Below the pieces are notes generated by a model. The model was not told the DNA's origin, ran no database searches, and saw only the letters and a program-made list of their open reading frames with translations. Shown here piece by piece: positions 8,728 to 16,567 of a stretch of 62,740 nt of DNA. Position 1 is the first letter of the stretch, and each line of letters begins with the position of its first letter. Source of the DNA: Actinotalea endophytica (GTDB taxonomy: Bacteria > Actinomycetota > Actinomycetes > Actinomycetales > Cellulomonadaceae); NCBI RefSeq assembly GCF_025717005.1, contig NZ_JAOVZU010000014.1, positions 16,924 to 79,663 of the forward strand. Reading direction: 5' to 3'. The translations under genes were made by a program, and so were the position numbers.

Positions 8728-9603
8728 GTGGCCAACCCCGTCTTCAACTCCAGCGACGTCTTCGGCGAGCCTCGCCGCGGCCGCGCCGGTACCGCGACGT
8801 CGCAGGGGCCCGTTCAGTACGGCACCGCCGGGTACGGGACCACCGCGCAGGCCGGCGTGGACGCTGCGTCCCTCGAGACCATGTACGGCGCCCCGAGCGC
8901 GACCACGCGCGACACCAAGCGCCTCACCTACGACGACGTGATCGTCAAGACCGCCGGGCTGCTCGTGCTGCTCGTCGCGGTCGCGGCGGTCGCCTGGTAC
9001 CTCACCCCGACCATGCCGTACCTGCTGTGGATCGGGATGCTCGGCGGCCTGGTGCTCGGCCTGGTCAACGCGTTCAAGCGCGAGCCGAGCCCGGCGCTGA
9101 TCATCGGCTACACGGTCTTCGAGGGCATGCTGCTCGGCCAGATCAGCTTCCTGTTCCAGTACATCGTGGTCGAGGGCACCACGACCGGGACGGCGCAGCC
9201 GATCGTGCTGCAGGCGGTCCTGGCCACCTTCGCGACGTTCGGCGCGGCGCTCGCGCTGTACAGCTCGGGCAAGGTGCGGGTCACGCCGAAGTTCACGCGG
9301 TTCCTGCTCGTCGCGATGGGCGGCTACCTGCTCTTCTCGCTGCTGAACTTCGGGCTCTCGTTCTTCATGGCGAGCGACGGCTTCGGCCCGCTGCGCAACG
9401 GCGGCTGGGGGATCCTTGCCGGCCTGGTCGGCGTGGTCCTGGCGTCGATGTCGCTGATCGTGGACTTCGACTCGATCAAGCGCGGCGTGCAGCGCGGCGT
9501 GCCGGCCCGGTACGCCTGGTCAGCGGCGTTCGGCCTGATGGTCACCCTGATCTGGCTGTACCTGGAGCTGCTGCGCCTGCTTGCGATCTTCAACCGGAAC
9601 TGA
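8728..9603 (+). CDS. Bax inhibitor-1/YccA family membrane protein
   Basis: Integral membrane protein of 291 residues with a Gly/Thr-rich soluble N-terminus (about 1-70) and seven predicted transmembrane segments, the arrangement of the actinobacterial YccA-like branch of the BI-1/TMBIM family. Members elsewhere are pH-sensitive calcium leak channels or modulators of FtsH; the role here is unknown. The charged pair around VDFDSIKRG in the penultimate loop resembles the di-aspartyl region of the family. The GTG start is fixed by a strong AGGAGG at 8718-8723. A clear terminator follows. The stop codon lies in an imperfect 17-bp tandem duplication (9596-9629). Confidence 0.88.
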   Translation: MANPVFNSSDVFGEPRRGRAGTATSQGPVQYGTAGYGTTAQAGVDAASLETMYGAPSATTRDTKRLTYDDVIVKTAGLLVLLVAVAAVAWYLTPTMPYLLWIGMLGGLVLGLVNAFKREPSPALIIGYTVFEGMLLGQISFLFQYIVVEGTTTGTAQPIVLQAVLATFATFGAALALYSSGKVRVTPKFTRFLLVAMGGYLLFSLLNFGLSFFMASDGFGPLRNGGWGILAGLVGVVLASMSLIVDFDSIKRGVQRGVPARYAWSAAFGLMVTLIWLYLELLRLLAIFNRN

Positions 9604-9631
9604 CCGTCGGCTGGAACTGACTGTCGGCGAA

Positions 9632-9660
9632 AGGGCCGACCGCCTCGTGCGGTCGGCCCT
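9632..9660 (+). terminator. Intrinsic terminator after the BI-1-like gene
   Basis: A perfect 12-bp stem (9632-9643 with 9649-9660) closes a 5-base loop CTCGT. The following CTCGTAT is only weakly T-rich, as usual in very GC-rich actinobacteria. Confidence 0.75.
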
Positions 9661-9751
9661 CTCGTATCCCCGGTGCGACCCGACTGATGCGCCGGAGAGC
9701 GCGACCCCGCTCGGGTGCACTGGCCCGCGGTCGACGAGCGGACGCGACCGC

Positions 9752-9931
9752 CTGCATCGTTCGGTACGTCGGGGTGGCGGTGGTGTCGTCCGAATCCTGC
9801 ATCGTTCGGTACGTCGGGGTGGCGGTGGTGTCGTCCGAATCCTGCATCGTTCGGTACGCCGAGGGAGCGGTGCTGCTCTCCGGGTCGTGCATCGTTCGAC
9901 GCGTCGAGGGAGCGGTGCCGTCTGCCGGGAC
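9752..9931. repeat. 45-bp tandem repeat array A (4 copies)
   Basis: Units begin at 9752, 9797, 9842 and 9887, each 45 bp. Copies 1 and 2 are identical; copies 3 and 4 diverge but keep TGCATCGTTCG at the head. There are no spacers, so this is a minisatellite. 45 bp is 15 codons and all frames are open, but no start with a ribosome site is seen. The surrounding 9661-10206 interval holds no gene I can support. Confidence 0.9.
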
Positions 9932-9992
9932 AGTGCGGTGTCGCCATCGGTCGTGCGCCTCCACCGACGCCGGACCTGGCCGCGCGTCGGCC

Positions 9993-10137
9993 GATGCGGG
10001 TCTGGGAGGTGGTGGCCGGGTGGGGCGTGTGTCGGGTGATGCGGGTCTGGGAGGTGGTGGCCGGGTGGGGCGTGTGTCGGGTGATGCGGGTCTCGGAGGC
10101 GGTTACCGGGTGGGTCGCGCTTCGGGCGATACGGGGT
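9993..10137. repeat. 45-bp tandem repeat array B (3 copies plus a remnant)
   Basis: Units begin at 9993, 10038 and 10083, with a degenerate fourth at 10128. Copies 1 and 2 are identical. Copy 3 differs in seven codons of the plus frame starting at 9993, five of them synonymous third-base changes. The period equals array A but the unit sequence is different. The array lies immediately 3' of the tetR gene that ends at 10207. Confidence 0.9.
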
Positions 10138-10206
10138 CTGTCCTCGAAACTCAGCACGTCCGCGTGACGCGCCCCTGTCGTGGTGAATGACGCGGGGCCG
10201 GTTTCC

Positions 10207-10776
10207 TCAGCGGGTGAGGCCGGCGACCAGCGAGGCCACCGCGCGATCGAAGCTCGCGTCCACGTCGTCGGGCAGGCCGAATCCGCCCGCGGCCTGCAGG
10301 GTGACGAACCCGTGCACCAGGGCACGCACCGCGCGTACCGCGTCGATCTCCGCACCCGGCTCCAGGCCGAGGGAGCGCAGCGCGTCGGCGATCGTCTCCA
10401 CGGTCACCGCAGAGGCCGCAGCCAGCTCCTGCGCGTCCGGCCCGTGCGCCCAGTCGCCGCCCTGCACAGCGGCGTAGCGGCCCGGTCGGCTCACGCCGTA
10501 CCGCCGAGCCGCCCGGGCGAGCGCGACGACGTCGGGCCCCGCGGCGCGGAGCACGGCGTCGAACTCCTCGACGCACACCAGGGCCACGTCGCGGCGCAGC
10601 CCGGGCAGGCCTGCGACGTGCTTGTAGAGGCTCGGCACCGCGACGCCCGCGCGCGCGGCCACCGCTCCCAGGGTCATGCCGTCCCACCCGTCCTCGTCGA
10701 GCGTGGCGAGGGCGATCTCGACGACCCGCGTCCGGCTGAGGCCGGCCCTAGGCACCGCGGACCGCCCAGCGCTCAC
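10207..10776 (-). CDS. TetR family regulator (hydrolase operon)
   Basis: DNA-binding repressor of 189 residues. The N-terminal helix-turn-helix is seen in residues about 14-60 (MTLGAVAARAGVAVPSLYKHV is the core, with LYKHV as the recognition end), followed by an all-alpha ligand-binding domain resembling the TetR_C_33 type. The GTG start lies inside the 3' end of the alpha/beta hydrolase gene (29-bp overlap), so it is the second gene of a two-gene operon. A likely binding site is the inverted repeat CTAA-N5-TTAG in front of the hydrolase, which would make the operon autoregulated. The inducer is unknown; a substrate of the hydrolase is a reasonable guess. Confidence 0.85.
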   Translation of the reverse strand: MSAGRSAVPRAGLSRTRVVEIALATLDEDGWDGMTLGAVAARAGVAVPSLYKHVAGLPGLRRDVALVCVEEFDAVLRAAGPDVVALARAARRYGVSRPGRYAAVQGGDWAHGPDAQELAAASAVTVETIADALRSLGLEPGAEIDAVRAVRALVHGFVTLQAAGGFGLPDDVDASFDRAVASLVAGLTR

Positions 10777-11608
10777 CGTCGCGCGTCAGTGACGCGATGA
10801 GCTGTTCCGTCGCATCGAGCACGACCTCGGGTGCCTGGTGCTGCGCGTAGTGCGCGACGTCGGGGACGAGCACAGCGGAGGCGTGCAGGCGCTCCGCCAT
10901 CGTCGCGAGCGTCGCGGCCGGGTCGCGGTAGTCCGGGTCGCGGTCGCCGACGACCACCACGGCCGGGGTCGTGACCTGGTCCGCGACGGCGTCGGCCACA
11001 CCATGGTCGAGCTGGTTCACGAGCGCGCGGAACGCTCGCATCCGTCCGGGCCGACGCAACGCGGCGACGACCTGCTCGACGTGCTCGGCGAGTCGCGGGG
11101 AGCGCCGGCCGCGGCTCAGCGGCGACGTGTAGTAGCGCCCCCAGAGCGCCGGACCCCACGGGCCCGAGAAGAGGACCCGGAAGGTCATCTTCACGGCCAC
11201 CTCCATCGCGCGCCCGCCCGTGGAGAGCAGCGGCGACACCAGCACCAGGCCGGCCACGAGGTCGGGCCGTTGCGCCGCAGCCCACACCGCCGCCGACGCG
11301 CCCATCGAGTTCCCCATCAGCACCGCCGGCCCGGCGTCCAGGTGCTCGACCAGGGCGAGCACGTCCTCACCGGTCGCGTCGTCGCCGTGGCGGGTGAAGC
11401 TCGTGTCCGAGTCGCCGTGGCCGCGCAGGTCCGTCGTGACCACCCGGTACGACCCGCGCAGCCCCTCGACGACGTCGCGCCAGGTCGCCTGCGTGTCGCC
11501 CATCCCGGGCACCAGCACGACGAGCGGCCCGGTGCCCTCGTCGGTGTACGCGATCCGGCCGTCGGGCCGCTCGAGCATGCTCATGGTCGCTCCCGTCAGT
11601 GATGTCAT
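10748..11608 (-). CDS. Alpha/beta hydrolase
   Basis: A 286-residue alpha/beta-fold hydrolase, esterase or lipase-like. The nucleophile elbow is GNSMG with the catalytic Ser near residue 100; the acid is probably the Asp of VVVGDRDPD and the base the His of DVAHYAQH. The oxyanion motif VLVPGMGDT lies near 31-39. The ATG at 11608 is placed exactly 6 bases after a TAGCTT -10 and so is favoured for a leaderless mRNA; an in-frame ATG at 11584 preceded by GGGAG is an alternative. It heads an operon with the tetR gene and is probably repressed by that protein. Substrate unknown. Confidence 0.85.
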   Translation of the reverse strand: MTSLTGATMSMLERPDGRIAYTDEGTGPLVVLVPGMGDTQATWRDVVEGLRGSYRVVTTDLRGHGDSDTSFTRHGDDATGEDVLALVEHLDAGPAVLMGNSMGASAAVWAAAQRPDLVAGLVLVSPLLSTGGRAMEVAVKMTFRVLFSGPWGPALWGRYYTSPLSRGRRSPRLAEHVEQVVAALRRPGRMRAFRALVNQLDHGVADAVADQVTTPAVVVVGDRDPDYRDPAATLATMAERLHASAVLVPDVAHYAQHQAPEVVLDATEQLIASLTRDGERWAVRGA

Positions 11609-11644
11609 ACCGAAAAGCTAAGACCATTAGCCAAGCCGTGTCAA
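11609..11644 (-). promoter_or_regulatory. Promoter and TetR operator of the hydrolase-tetR operon
   Basis: On the minus strand TTGACA (11644-11639) is followed after 18 bases by TAGCTT (11620-11615) and after another 6 by the ATG at 11608. The inverted repeat GCTAA-N5-TTAGC (11617-11631) overlaps the -10 and the spacer, the classic position for a repressor. Confidence 0.7.
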
Positions 11645-11693
11645 CGGTTGTCTGCGAGGATGGCCGACGCCCACACCGACAGGAAGGCGACCC

Positions 11694-12098
11694 ATGACTC
11701 TGCCCAGCGCCAGCGGCGGCTTCGGCGACAAGCCCGTCCTCACGTTCCCCGAGACGCCCATCCCGGAGGACCTCGGCGTCGAGGTGCTCGTCCAGGGCTC
11801 CGGCGACACCGTCTCGGCCGGCGACACCATCGAGGTCAACTACTACGGCCAGTGCTGGGGCGGCCGGATGTTCGACAACTCCTACGACCGTGGCTCGTCG
11901 ATCTCGTTCCCGATCGGCGTCGGCGCCGTGATCGGTGGCTGGGACGACGGCCTGGTCGGCAAGCAGGTCGGCTCGCGCGTGCTGCTGTCGATCCCGCCGC
12001 ACCTCGGCTACGGCCCCGGCGGCATGCCCGCCGCGGGCATCCGCGGCGACGACACCCTCGTCTTCGTCGTCGACATCATCGGCACGTCGCGCCGCTGA
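11694..12098 (+). CDS. FKBP-type peptidyl-prolyl cis-trans isomerase
   Basis: Single-domain FKBP of 134 residues that catalyses prolyl bond isomerisation during protein folding. The core aromatic and loop residues are recognisable: VNYYGQCWGGRMFDNSYDRG (about 43-62), the VIGGWDDGLVGKQVGSR segment (about 80-96), and the IPPHLGYG motif near 100. No signal peptide or lipobox is present, so it is cytoplasmic. AGGAAGG ending 7 bases upstream supports the ATG. The gene is divergent from the hydrolase operon and ends at a strong hairpin shared with msrA. Confidence 0.92.
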   Translation: MTLPSASGGFGDKPVLTFPETPIPEDLGVEVLVQGSGDTVSAGDTIEVNYYGQCWGGRMFDNSYDRGSSISFPIGVGAVIGGWDDGLVGKQVGSRVLLSIPPHLGYGPGGMPAAGIRGDDTLVFVVDIIGTSRR

Positions 12099-12114
12099 CC
12101 CGACGAACATCGCG

Positions 12115-12151
12115 AGACCGCCGCCCCGGGAGAGCACCGGGGCGGCGGTCT
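12115..12151. terminator. Bidirectional intrinsic terminator (FKBP / msrA)
   Basis: A perfect 15-bp GC-rich stem (12115-12129 with 12137-12151), 7-base loop, followed on the plus strand by TCGTTCGT. It lies between convergent genes and can serve both. Confidence 0.85.
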
Positions 12152-12158
12152 TCGTTCG

Positions 12159-12827
12159 TCAGCCGGGGATCGGGCAGGCGACGCCCGTCGAGTGGACCGG
12201 GCAGTAGCCGTTCGGGACCTTGTGCAGGTACTGCTGGTGGTAGTCCTCGGCGTAGTAGAACCGGCCCGCGCCCGGCACGCCGTCGCGGTCGTCGACCGAG
12301 CGGATCTCGGTGGTGATGTCGCCGTAGCCGTGCGCGCGCAGCTCGGGGGCGTAGGCGTCGCGGGTGGCGAACGCCGCCTCGAGCTGCTCGGGCGTCGTGG
12401 TGAAGATCGCGGAGCGGTACTGCGTCCCGCGGTCGTTGCCCTGCCGGAAGCCCTGCGTCGGGTCGTGCAGGGTCCAGAACGTGCGGAGCAGCTCGGCGTG
12501 CGACAGCACGGTCGGGTCGTAGGCGACCAGCACGGTCTCGGTGTGGCCGGTCCGACCGGTGCAGGTCTCCTCGTAGGTCGGGAAGGGCGTGTACCCGCCC
12601 ATGTACCCGGCCGCGGTCGTCACCACGCCGGGCAGCTGCCACAGCGCCTTCTCCGCGCCCCAGAAGCAGCCCAGGGCCAGGTGCAGCACCGCCGTGCCCT
12701 CGGGCCACGGGCCCATCAGCGGGGTGCCGAGCACCGCGTGCCGCTCGGGGATCCAGTATGCGTAGTCGTCGCGGCCCCTGAGCGCGTGCTCCGGGGAGAC
12801 CATCGTGGGGTTGAGCATGCCGAACAT
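12159..12827 (-). CDS. msrA: Peptide methionine-S-sulfoxide reductase
   Basis: Reduces the S-epimer of methionine sulfoxide in proteins. The catalytic motif GCFWGAEKAL is present near residues 52-61, along with the substrate-binding YMGG and the HDPTQ motif. The C-terminal NGYCPVHSTGVACPIPG carries two recycling cysteines, as in three-cysteine MsrA enzymes. Length 222 residues, including the roughly 45-residue N-terminal extension also found in the E. coli form. The ATG at 12827 is supported by GGAGGT 7 bases upstream. It is divergent from the AI-2E transporter gene. Confidence 0.95.
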   Translation of the reverse strand: MFGMLNPTMVSPEHALRGRDDYAYWIPERHAVLGTPLMGPWPEGTAVLHLALGCFWGAEKALWQLPGVVTTAAGYMGGYTPFPTYEETCTGRTGHTETVLVAYDPTVLSHAELLRTFWTLHDPTQGFRQGNDRGTQYRSAIFTTTPEQLEAAFATRDAYAPELRAHGYGDITTEIRSVDDRDGVPGAGRFYYAEDYHQQYLHKVPNGYCPVHSTGVACPIPG

Positions 12828-12932
12828 GGGTGCACCTCCGGGGTGGTCAACGTCGTGGCAGGTCCGCGGTGTTCCCGCGCGCCACGACGTGAGGCGTTCG
12901 CGGCGGAGTCCGACGCGGATGGTGCGAACCCC

Positions 12933-12938
12933 TAGCCT
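12933..12938 (+). promoter_or_regulatory. -10 element TAGCCT, leaderless promoter of AI-2E gene
   Basis: TAGCCT, six bases (GGCTCC), then the GTG at 12945. No Shine-Dalgarno. Confidence 0.55.
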
Positions 12939-12944
12939 GGCTCC

Positions 12945-14210
12945 GTGAGCTCCGACCCGTCGCCCAGCGCCGCCGTCCCGTACTCGGTCAAGGCTGCCGC
13001 GTCGTGGTCGTGGCGTGTGCTCGTCATCTCGCTGGTGGTCGTGGCCCTCGTCGGGCTGCTCTCGGTCGCGAAGCTGCTGTGGGTGCCGGTGGTCATCGCC
13101 CTGCTGCTGTGCGTGCTGCTCCAGCCCCTGGTCGACCTCCTGGTCGACCGGCTGCGGATGTGGCGTGGTGGTGCGGCGGTGGTCGCCGTGCTCGCGCTGG
13201 TCGGCGTGGTCGCCGGGCTGCTGACGCTCGCCGGGCGCCAGCTGATCACCGGGGTCCAGGACCTGTGGGCCCAGGCGGCGGCCGGGCTCCAGGAGCTGCT
13301 CACCTACCTGTCCGAGGGGCCGCTCGGCCTCGACCCCGGCCAGCTCGACAGCTGGATGAACCAGATCGGCAGCCAGCTCGGCTCCAACTCGCAGTCGCTG
13401 CTCTCCGGTGCGCTGTCGGTCACCACGACGATCGGGCACGTCCTCGCGGGCGCGCTGATCACGCTCTTCACGCTGCTGTTCTTCCTCAAGGACGGCCCGC
13501 TGATCTGGACCTGGTTGGTGCGGCTGCTCCCGGCGCCGTCCCGCCCGCGCGTGCACGAAGCCGGCCGGCGCGGGTTGGTGACGCTCAGCGCGTTCACCCG
13601 CACCCAGATCCTGGTCGCGCTGATCGACGCGGTCGGCATCGGGCTCGGCGCGCTCATCCTCGGGCTGCCGCTCGTCGTCCCGCTGACCGTGCTGGTCTTC
13701 CTGGCGAGCTTCGTGCCGTTCGTCGGGGCCATCACCACCGGGGCGATCGCGGTGCTCGTCGCACTCGTCGACCAAGGGCCGGTCACCGCGCTGATCATGC
13801 TCGCGGTCGTCCTCGCGGTGCAGCAGATCGAGGGCCACGTGCTGCAGCCGCTGCTGCTCGGCCACGCGGTCAGCGTGCACCCCGTCGCGGTGCTGCTCGC
13901 AGTCACCGGAGGGTCGCTCGCGGCCGGTGTGGTGGGTGCGCTGCTCGCCGTGCCGTTCGTCGCGACCCTCAACACCGTGGTGCTCTACCTGCACGGGCAC
14001 GACAAGTTCCCCGAGCTCGGGTCCGACCTGCCGCGGCTCGACGCGAGGCTCGCCGCCCTGAACGCCGGGCAGATCGACGAGGTCGTGGCCGTCACGGCGG
14101 AGGCCGGCCCCGCGCCGGCTCGCGGCGAGAGCCCGACCGACCCACCGCCCGTCAGTGGCGCGAGCCCGACAGACCCGTCCACGACGACCGACGAGGAGAC
14201 CGACCGGTGA
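12945..14210 (+). CDS. AI-2E family transporter
   Basis: Membrane protein of 421 residues of the AI-2E/PerM (UPF0118) family; members export small molecules or act as Na+/H+ antiporters, and the cargo here is unknown. About eight hydrophobic segments are visible: two pairs at the N-terminus, a soluble segment (about 90-150), then the C-terminal cluster with the conserved PFVGAITTG and QQIEGHVLQPLLLG motifs. A hydrophilic Pro/Thr tail ends the protein. The GTG start fits a leaderless mRNA. Its stop overlaps the threonine ammonia-lyase start by 4 bases (GTGA). Confidence 0.9.
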   Translation: MSSDPSPSAAVPYSVKAAASWSWRVLVISLVVVALVGLLSVAKLLWVPVVIALLLCVLLQPLVDLLVDRLRMWRGGAAVVAVLALVGVVAGLLTLAGRQLITGVQDLWAQAAAGLQELLTYLSEGPLGLDPGQLDSWMNQIGSQLGSNSQSLLSGALSVTTTIGHVLAGALITLFTLLFFLKDGPLIWTWLVRLLPAPSRPRVHEAGRRGLVTLSAFTRTQILVALIDAVGIGLGALILGLPLVVPLTVLVFLASFVPFVGAITTGAIAVLVALVDQGPVTALIMLAVVLAVQQIEGHVLQPLLLGHAVSVHPVAVLLAVTGGSLAAGVVGALLAVPFVATLNTVVLYLHGHDKFPELGSDLPRLDARLAALNAGQIDEVVAVTAEAGPAPARGESPTDPPPVSGASPTDPSTTTDEETDR

Positions 14211-15397
14211 GCGTGACCCGCGCCGACGTCGAAGCAGCGGCAGGCCCGCTCGAAGGTGTGGCGATCCGCACGCCGGTGGTGCACAGCCGGGCCCTCGCCG
14301 AGCTGGTCGGCGGTCCGGTGACGCTGAAGTGCGAGAACCTGCAGCGGGCCGGGTCGTTCAAGATCCGCGGCGCCTACACCCGGATCTCGCGCCTGAGCGC
14401 CGAGGAGAAGGCCCGGGGGGTGATCGCCGCGAGCGCGGGCAACCATGCTCAGGGCGTCGCGCTCGCCGCGCAGATCCTCGGGCTGTCGGCGACCGTCGTG
14501 ATGCCCGAGGGCGCCGCGATCCCCAAGGTCGCCGCGACCCGCGGGTACGGCGCCGAGGTGCTCTTCGCCGGCTCGAGCGTCGACGAGGCTCTGGTCACGG
14601 CGCGCTCGATCGCCGACGAGACGGGCGCGGTGCTGATCCACCCGTTCGACCACGAGGACATCGTTCGCGGCCAGGGGACGGTCGGCCTGGAGATCCTCGA
14701 GCAGGTGCCCGACGTGCGCACCGTCGTCGTGCCGATCGGTGGCGGCGGGCTCGCCGCGGGGATCGCGGTCGCACTGGCCGGGACCGGGGTCCGGGTCGTC
14801 GGCGTGCAGGCCGCCGGAGCGGCCGCGTACCCGACCTCGCTGCGCGAGGGCCACCCGATCCCGTGCGCCTCGATGTCCACGATGGCCGACGGCATCGCGA
14901 TCGCGCGGCCGGGCGACGTGCCGTTCGGCCTGCTGGTCGCGGCCGGCGTCGAGGTCGTCACGGTCGAGGAGGAGGACCTCTCGCGCGCGCTGCTGCACGT
15001 CGCCGAGCGCTCCAAGCTGATCGTCGAGCCCTCGGGCGCCGCCGGGGTCGCGGCGCTGATGGCCGGGCTCGAGGTCGAGACGCCCGCCGTCGTGGTGCTG
15101 TCCGGCGGGAACATCGACCCGCTGCTGCTGCTCCGGGTGGTCCGTCACGGTCTGGTCGCGGCCGGCCGGTACCTGCAGCTGCGGGTCCGGGTGGACGACA
15201 CTCCCGGCCACCTCGCGGCGCTCCTGACCGACATCGCCGCGGCCGGCGGCAACGTCGTGCACGTCGAGCACGACCGGACGGCGCCCGACCTCGCGGTCGA
15301 CGACGTCGAGATCGCGGTGCAGGTCGAGACCCGCGGGGCCGACCACGCCGAGCTGCTGCTGGGCACCCTCCGCGAGCACGGCTTCGCGCTCCGCTGA
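14207..15397 (+). CDS. ilvA: Threonine ammonia-lyase
   Basis: PLP enzyme converting L-threonine to 2-oxobutanoate and ammonia, the first step towards isoleucine. The PLP lysine lies in GSFKIRGAY near residue 48, the phosphate-binding loop is GGGGLAAG near 180, and the serine/asparagine ring contacts are typical of fold type II. The C-terminus (about 325-396) is a single ACT-like regulatory domain with the TPGHLAALL signature, as in the shorter TdcB-like/actinobacterial IlvA of 396-420 residues rather than the 500-residue E. coli enzyme. The GTG at 14207 overlaps the AI-2E transporter stop, so it is cotranscribed with it. A 3' inverted repeat (CTGAGC...GCTCAG, 15395-15425) sits between it and greA. 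Confidence 0.92.
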   Translation: MSVTRADVEAAAGPLEGVAIRTPVVHSRALAELVGGPVTLKCENLQRAGSFKIRGAYTRISRLSAEEKARGVIAASAGNHAQGVALAAQILGLSATVVMPEGAAIPKVAATRGYGAEVLFAGSSVDEALVTARSIADETGAVLIHPFDHEDIVRGQGTVGLEILEQVPDVRTVVVPIGGGGLAAGIAVALAGTGVRVVGVQAAGAAAYPTSLREGHPIPCASMSTMADGIAIARPGDVPFGLLVAAGVEVVTVEEEDLSRALLHVAERSKLIVEPSGAAGVAALMAGLEVETPAVVVLSGGNIDPLLLLRVVRHGLVAAGRYLQLRVRVDDTPGHLAALLTDIAAAGGNVVHVEHDRTAPDLAVDDVEIAVQVETRGADHAELLLGTLREHGFALR

Positions 15398-15421
15398 GCG
15401 CGAAGGCCGTTCAGGCCGGGC

Positions 15422-15910
15422 TCAGGGGATGAACGGCTTGGCGTCCTTGACGACGACCGAGATCTCCTTGCCCGCGGGCGTGGTGTAGCTGGTCGTCTCA
15501 CCCGGCGTGCGGCCGAGGATCGCCGCGCCGAGCGGGGACTTCTCGGAGTACACGTCGAGGTCGGTGCCGTCGGCCGCCTCGCGCGAGCCGAGCAGGAAGG
15601 TCATCTCGTCGCCCGCGATCTCCGCGGTCACGACCATGCCGGGCTCGACCACGCCGTTGTCCGCGGGCGCCTCGCCGACGGTCGCGTTGCGCAGCAGCTC
15701 GGTGAGCTGGCGGATCCGGGCCTCGATCTTGCCCTGCTCCTCACGCGCCGCGTGGTAGCCGCCGTTCTCCTTGAGGTCACCCTCCGACCGAGCAGCCTCG
15801 ATCTTCTTGGCGATGTCCGTGCGGCCCGTCGTGGAGAGCTCGGAGAGCTCGGCGGACAGCCGGTCGTAGGCCTCCTGGGTCAGCCAGGTGGTCGACGTCG
15901 TCTCGGGCAC
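15422..15910 (-). CDS. greA: Transcription elongation factor GreA
   Basis: Stimulates cleavage of backtracked transcripts in RNA polymerase. The 162 residues show the N-terminal antiparallel coiled coil (about 8-80) with the acidic tip motif SEGDLKENGGYHAA (51-64) and a C-terminal FKBP-like globular domain ending in the GKEISVVV strand. The GTG start at 15910 is supported by GGAGG spaced 6 bases. It sits in the conserved order greA-DUF4307-mca found in mycobacteria. Confidence 0.95.
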   Translation of the reverse strand: MPETTSTTWLTQEAYDRLSAELSELSTTGRTDIAKKIEAARSEGDLKENGGYHAAREEQGKIEARIRQLTELLRNATVGEAPADNGVVEPGMVVTAEIAGDEMTFLLGSREAADGTDLDVYSEKSPLGAAILGRTPGETTSYTTPAGKEISVVVKDAKPFIP

Positions 15911-16026
15911 TGCGTCCTCCGTGCGGTGGTGGTTCAGGCGTGCGGGGGTGGTTCAGGGTCGCGCGGTGCGGCGGCCTGCCTCTGCCACCGCCATCCTCGG
16001 CGCGGGGAACGACAAGGATAGCAACC

Positions 16027-16431
16027 TCACTCCTGCGTCACCCAGCAGGAGTGGACCACACCGGTGACGGCCTCCTCGGTGGTGGCGATCTCGACGCGCT
16101 CGCGCTGGGCCGAGAGCTCGCCGGGCTCGACGTCCACGGTCACCACCCCGACCTGGGCGTAGTGGATGTTCAACGCCTGGACCCGGCACTGCACCGGGAC
16201 CGACGGGTCGGCCCGCATCACGTCGAACGTCACGGTGACCGCGCGGCTCCCGTCGACCTCGAAGCCGACGTCCCGCCAGCTCACCGCCGGGTTCGCGGTG
16301 TTCGAGATCACCCAGCCGAGCACCGCGAGGCCCGCGACGGCGAGCGCGGCGACGCCCAGCACCGCACGCCGGCGACGCCCCGGGGTCGCGGGTCGGCCGT
16401 AGCGGCCCTCGGGCACCGTGGGTGCGGTCAT
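16027..16431 (-). CDS. DUF4307 membrane-anchored protein
   Basis: A 134-residue protein with an Arg-rich N-terminal tail, one transmembrane helix (about 24-43) and an extracytoplasmic domain of about 90 residues, the layout of DUF4307. It corresponds by position to Rv1081c, between greA and mca. It is transcribed away from mca, with 136 bp between starts. Function unknown. A conserved Cys is near residue 80 and another close to the C-terminus, which might form a disulfide (inference). GAGGAG before the ATG supports the start. Confidence 0.85.
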   Translation of the reverse strand: MTAPTVPEGRYGRPATPGRRRRAVLGVAALAVAGLAVLGWVISNTANPAVSWRDVGFEVDGSRAVTVTFDVMRADPSVPVQCRVQALNIHYAQVGVVTVDVEPGELSAQRERVEIATTEEAVTGVVHSCWVTQE

Positions 16432-16567
16432 GCGGTCTCCTCGTGGTCATGCGGTGCTGACCGTCGGCGCTGGATCGGGTCGGTGAGCGGCCGGGTGGCT
16501 GCCCGTCGGGTCGATGGGACACCATTGTCCCCGGTGCGCCCGGTCAGCGGGCGACGGAGGGAGCATC

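Noticed and set aside
9752-10137. CRISPR array
   Set aside because: Units are contiguous 45-bp copies with no spacers between repeats, and there are no cas genes in the window.
9324-10355. 343-residue minus-strand ORF across the tandem arrays
   Set aside because: It runs through the terminator, the 3' end of the BI-1-like gene and the tetR gene in the wrong frames; open only because stops are rare at this GC content.
12159-14000. 613-residue version of MsrA
   Set aside because: Residues upstream of ATG 12827 are antisense to the AI-2E transporter; GGAGGT fixes the shorter start.
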